From: Bacteroidota bacterium | Lineage (GTDB): Bacteria > Bacteroidota > Bacteroidia > Chitinophagales > Chitinophagaceae | DNA length: 5,879 bases | Direction of reading: 5' to 3' | Assembly: GCA_023390215.1 (NCBI GenBank) | Contig: JAEWDG010000132.1 | Location: 1 to 5,879, forward strand | In this document: in pieces, positions 5,262-5,879 of the stretch | Layout of the letters: the number at the start of each line of letters is the position of its first letter | Numbering within the stretch: the first letter of the stretch is position 1 | Notes under the pieces: generated by a model | The model's input: the letters and a program-made list of their open reading frames with translations, nothing else | What the model was told of the DNA's origin: nothing | Databases searched by the model: none | Made by a program: the position numbers and the translations under genes

Positions 5262-5879
5262 TCAATAACTTATAGTGCAATCGAAACTGTCGCCGGAAAC
5301 ACCGAGCTCATCTGCCCCGGCATTACTTAAGCGCATCACCATATCAGCATTTTCTTTGAGATCGGGCATAAGGTCGAGCACACGGGCATATACAACCTTG
5401 TTATTTGCTGTATTTGTGATCTTTACAATTGCTCCTGGTGGTATACTGTTACTCAAACAGTAATATTTACCGTTATCCCAACCGCTGGTGCTTTTAAAAA
5501 TACCAGCTTTACCATGCTGGGCAATTTCACTTATGCCTGCCACCTGATCGTTGTAAATAGACTTGAACGTTCCACCCTTAGAAGTTTTCACAACGGGAAC
5601 CGCCGTGGTAGCCGGAACTTCACTCTTTATTGCCTGATCTGGTTTAGCATCTTCAGATTTTACGGTTTCGTTTTTTACGGGCTCCTCCTTTTTCGTTTTC
5701 TCCACAACCGGATCTTTTTTTACCATTTCCGGTTCGGGGGTAGTATACGCTCCCGAAACCTCCGTTTTTTCCGGTGCCGCATTGGGTTTATCACTGTATC
5801 CGACGATGAGGTTCATCCCTTCGCTCAAACCATCGCCTTCTAAATTGTTCCATTTTCGTATATCCGCGATGGTTATATC
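5262..5879 (-). CDS. LysM - linker - DPBB (RlpA-like) cell-wall protein, C-terminal part
   Basis: The frame is open from the stop at 5262 to the window edge, so only the last 205 residues are seen and the start lies outside. The first visible residues, ITIADIRKWNNLEGDGLSEG followed by MNLIVGY, match the second half of a LysM peptidoglycan-binding repeat. A low-complexity linker rich in Pro, Lys, Glu and Val fills about 35-98. Residues about 104-205 resemble the double-psi beta-barrel of RlpA: GWDNGKYY, PPGAIVKITNTANNKVVYARV (147-167), then LDLMPDLKENADMVMRLSNAGADELGV. In RlpA a catalytic Asp sits in RVNDRGPF; here RVLD keeps an Asp (169) but the following RGPF is lost, so lytic activity is doubtful. 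Cys141 and Cys201 could form a disulfide. An envelope protein binding peptidoglycan is inferred; Bacteroidota commonly carry such LysM-DPBB proteins. A TTG at 5828 is not the true start because it falls inside the LysM. Confidence 0.78.
   Translation of the reverse strand, partial: DITIADIRKWNNLEGDGLSEGMNLIVGYSDKPNAAPEKTEVSGAYTTPEPEMVKKDPVVEKTKKEEPVKNETVKSEDAKPDQAIKSEVPATTAVPVVKTSKGGTFKSIYNDQVAGISEIAQHGKAGIFKSTSGWDNGKYYCLSNSIPPGAIVKITNTANNKVVYARVLDLMPDLKENADMVMRLSNAGADELGVSGDSFDCTISY

Noticed and set aside
5826..5828. TTG as start codon of the right-edge minus-strand gene
   Set aside because: The frame is open upstream to the window edge and encodes LysM sequence, so the TTG is an internal Leu codon.

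Overview
The window reads as chromosomal housekeeping DNA from a member of the Bacteroidota, most likely a Chitinophaga/Sphingobacteria-type lineage. The basis is moderate GC, almost no Shine-Dalgarno sequences before the starts, a candidate Bacteroidota-type -7 promoter box (TTACTTTG) before the FKBP gene, and the gene content: a DUF1343/NamZ lipoprotein, and a LysM protein with a C-terminal double-psi beta-barrel. The lineage is inferred, since no rRNA or other taxonomic marker is present.

Layout, left to right. Positions 1-2919 hold a minus-strand series, read right to left: a SlyD-like FKBP prolyl isomerase (2919-2491), an intrinsic terminator (2453-2478), peptidase T (2428-1178), an SPFH/band 7 membrane protein (1135-203), and the first 68 codons of a cupin protein (206-1), which leaves the window. 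The SPFH stop and cupin start overlap as ATGA, so these two are probably translationally coupled. A divergent spacer (2920-3018) separates this series from a plus-strand pair: namZ (3019-4263), a probable lipoprotein exo-N-acetylmuramidase, and fmt (4265-5203), methionyl-tRNA formyltransferase, only 1 base apart. After a 58-base convergent spacer, the right edge carries the C-terminal part of a minus-strand gene (5879-5262) encoding a LysM remnant, a charged Pro/Lys/Glu linker and a DPBB domain. Its true start lies beyond the window.

Functionally the window mixes protein folding and turnover (FKBP, PepT), membrane organisation (SPFH), translation initiation (Fmt) and cell-wall work (NamZ and the LysM-DPBB protein, on either side of fmt). 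I see no mobile elements, CRISPR arrays, tRNA/rRNA genes, phage genes or defence genes. I found no convincing undescribed system. The points most worth checking are the SPFH-cupin coupling, the peptidoglycan genes around fmt, the very short promoter space before pepT, and the LysM-DPBB gene, which is easily mis-started.
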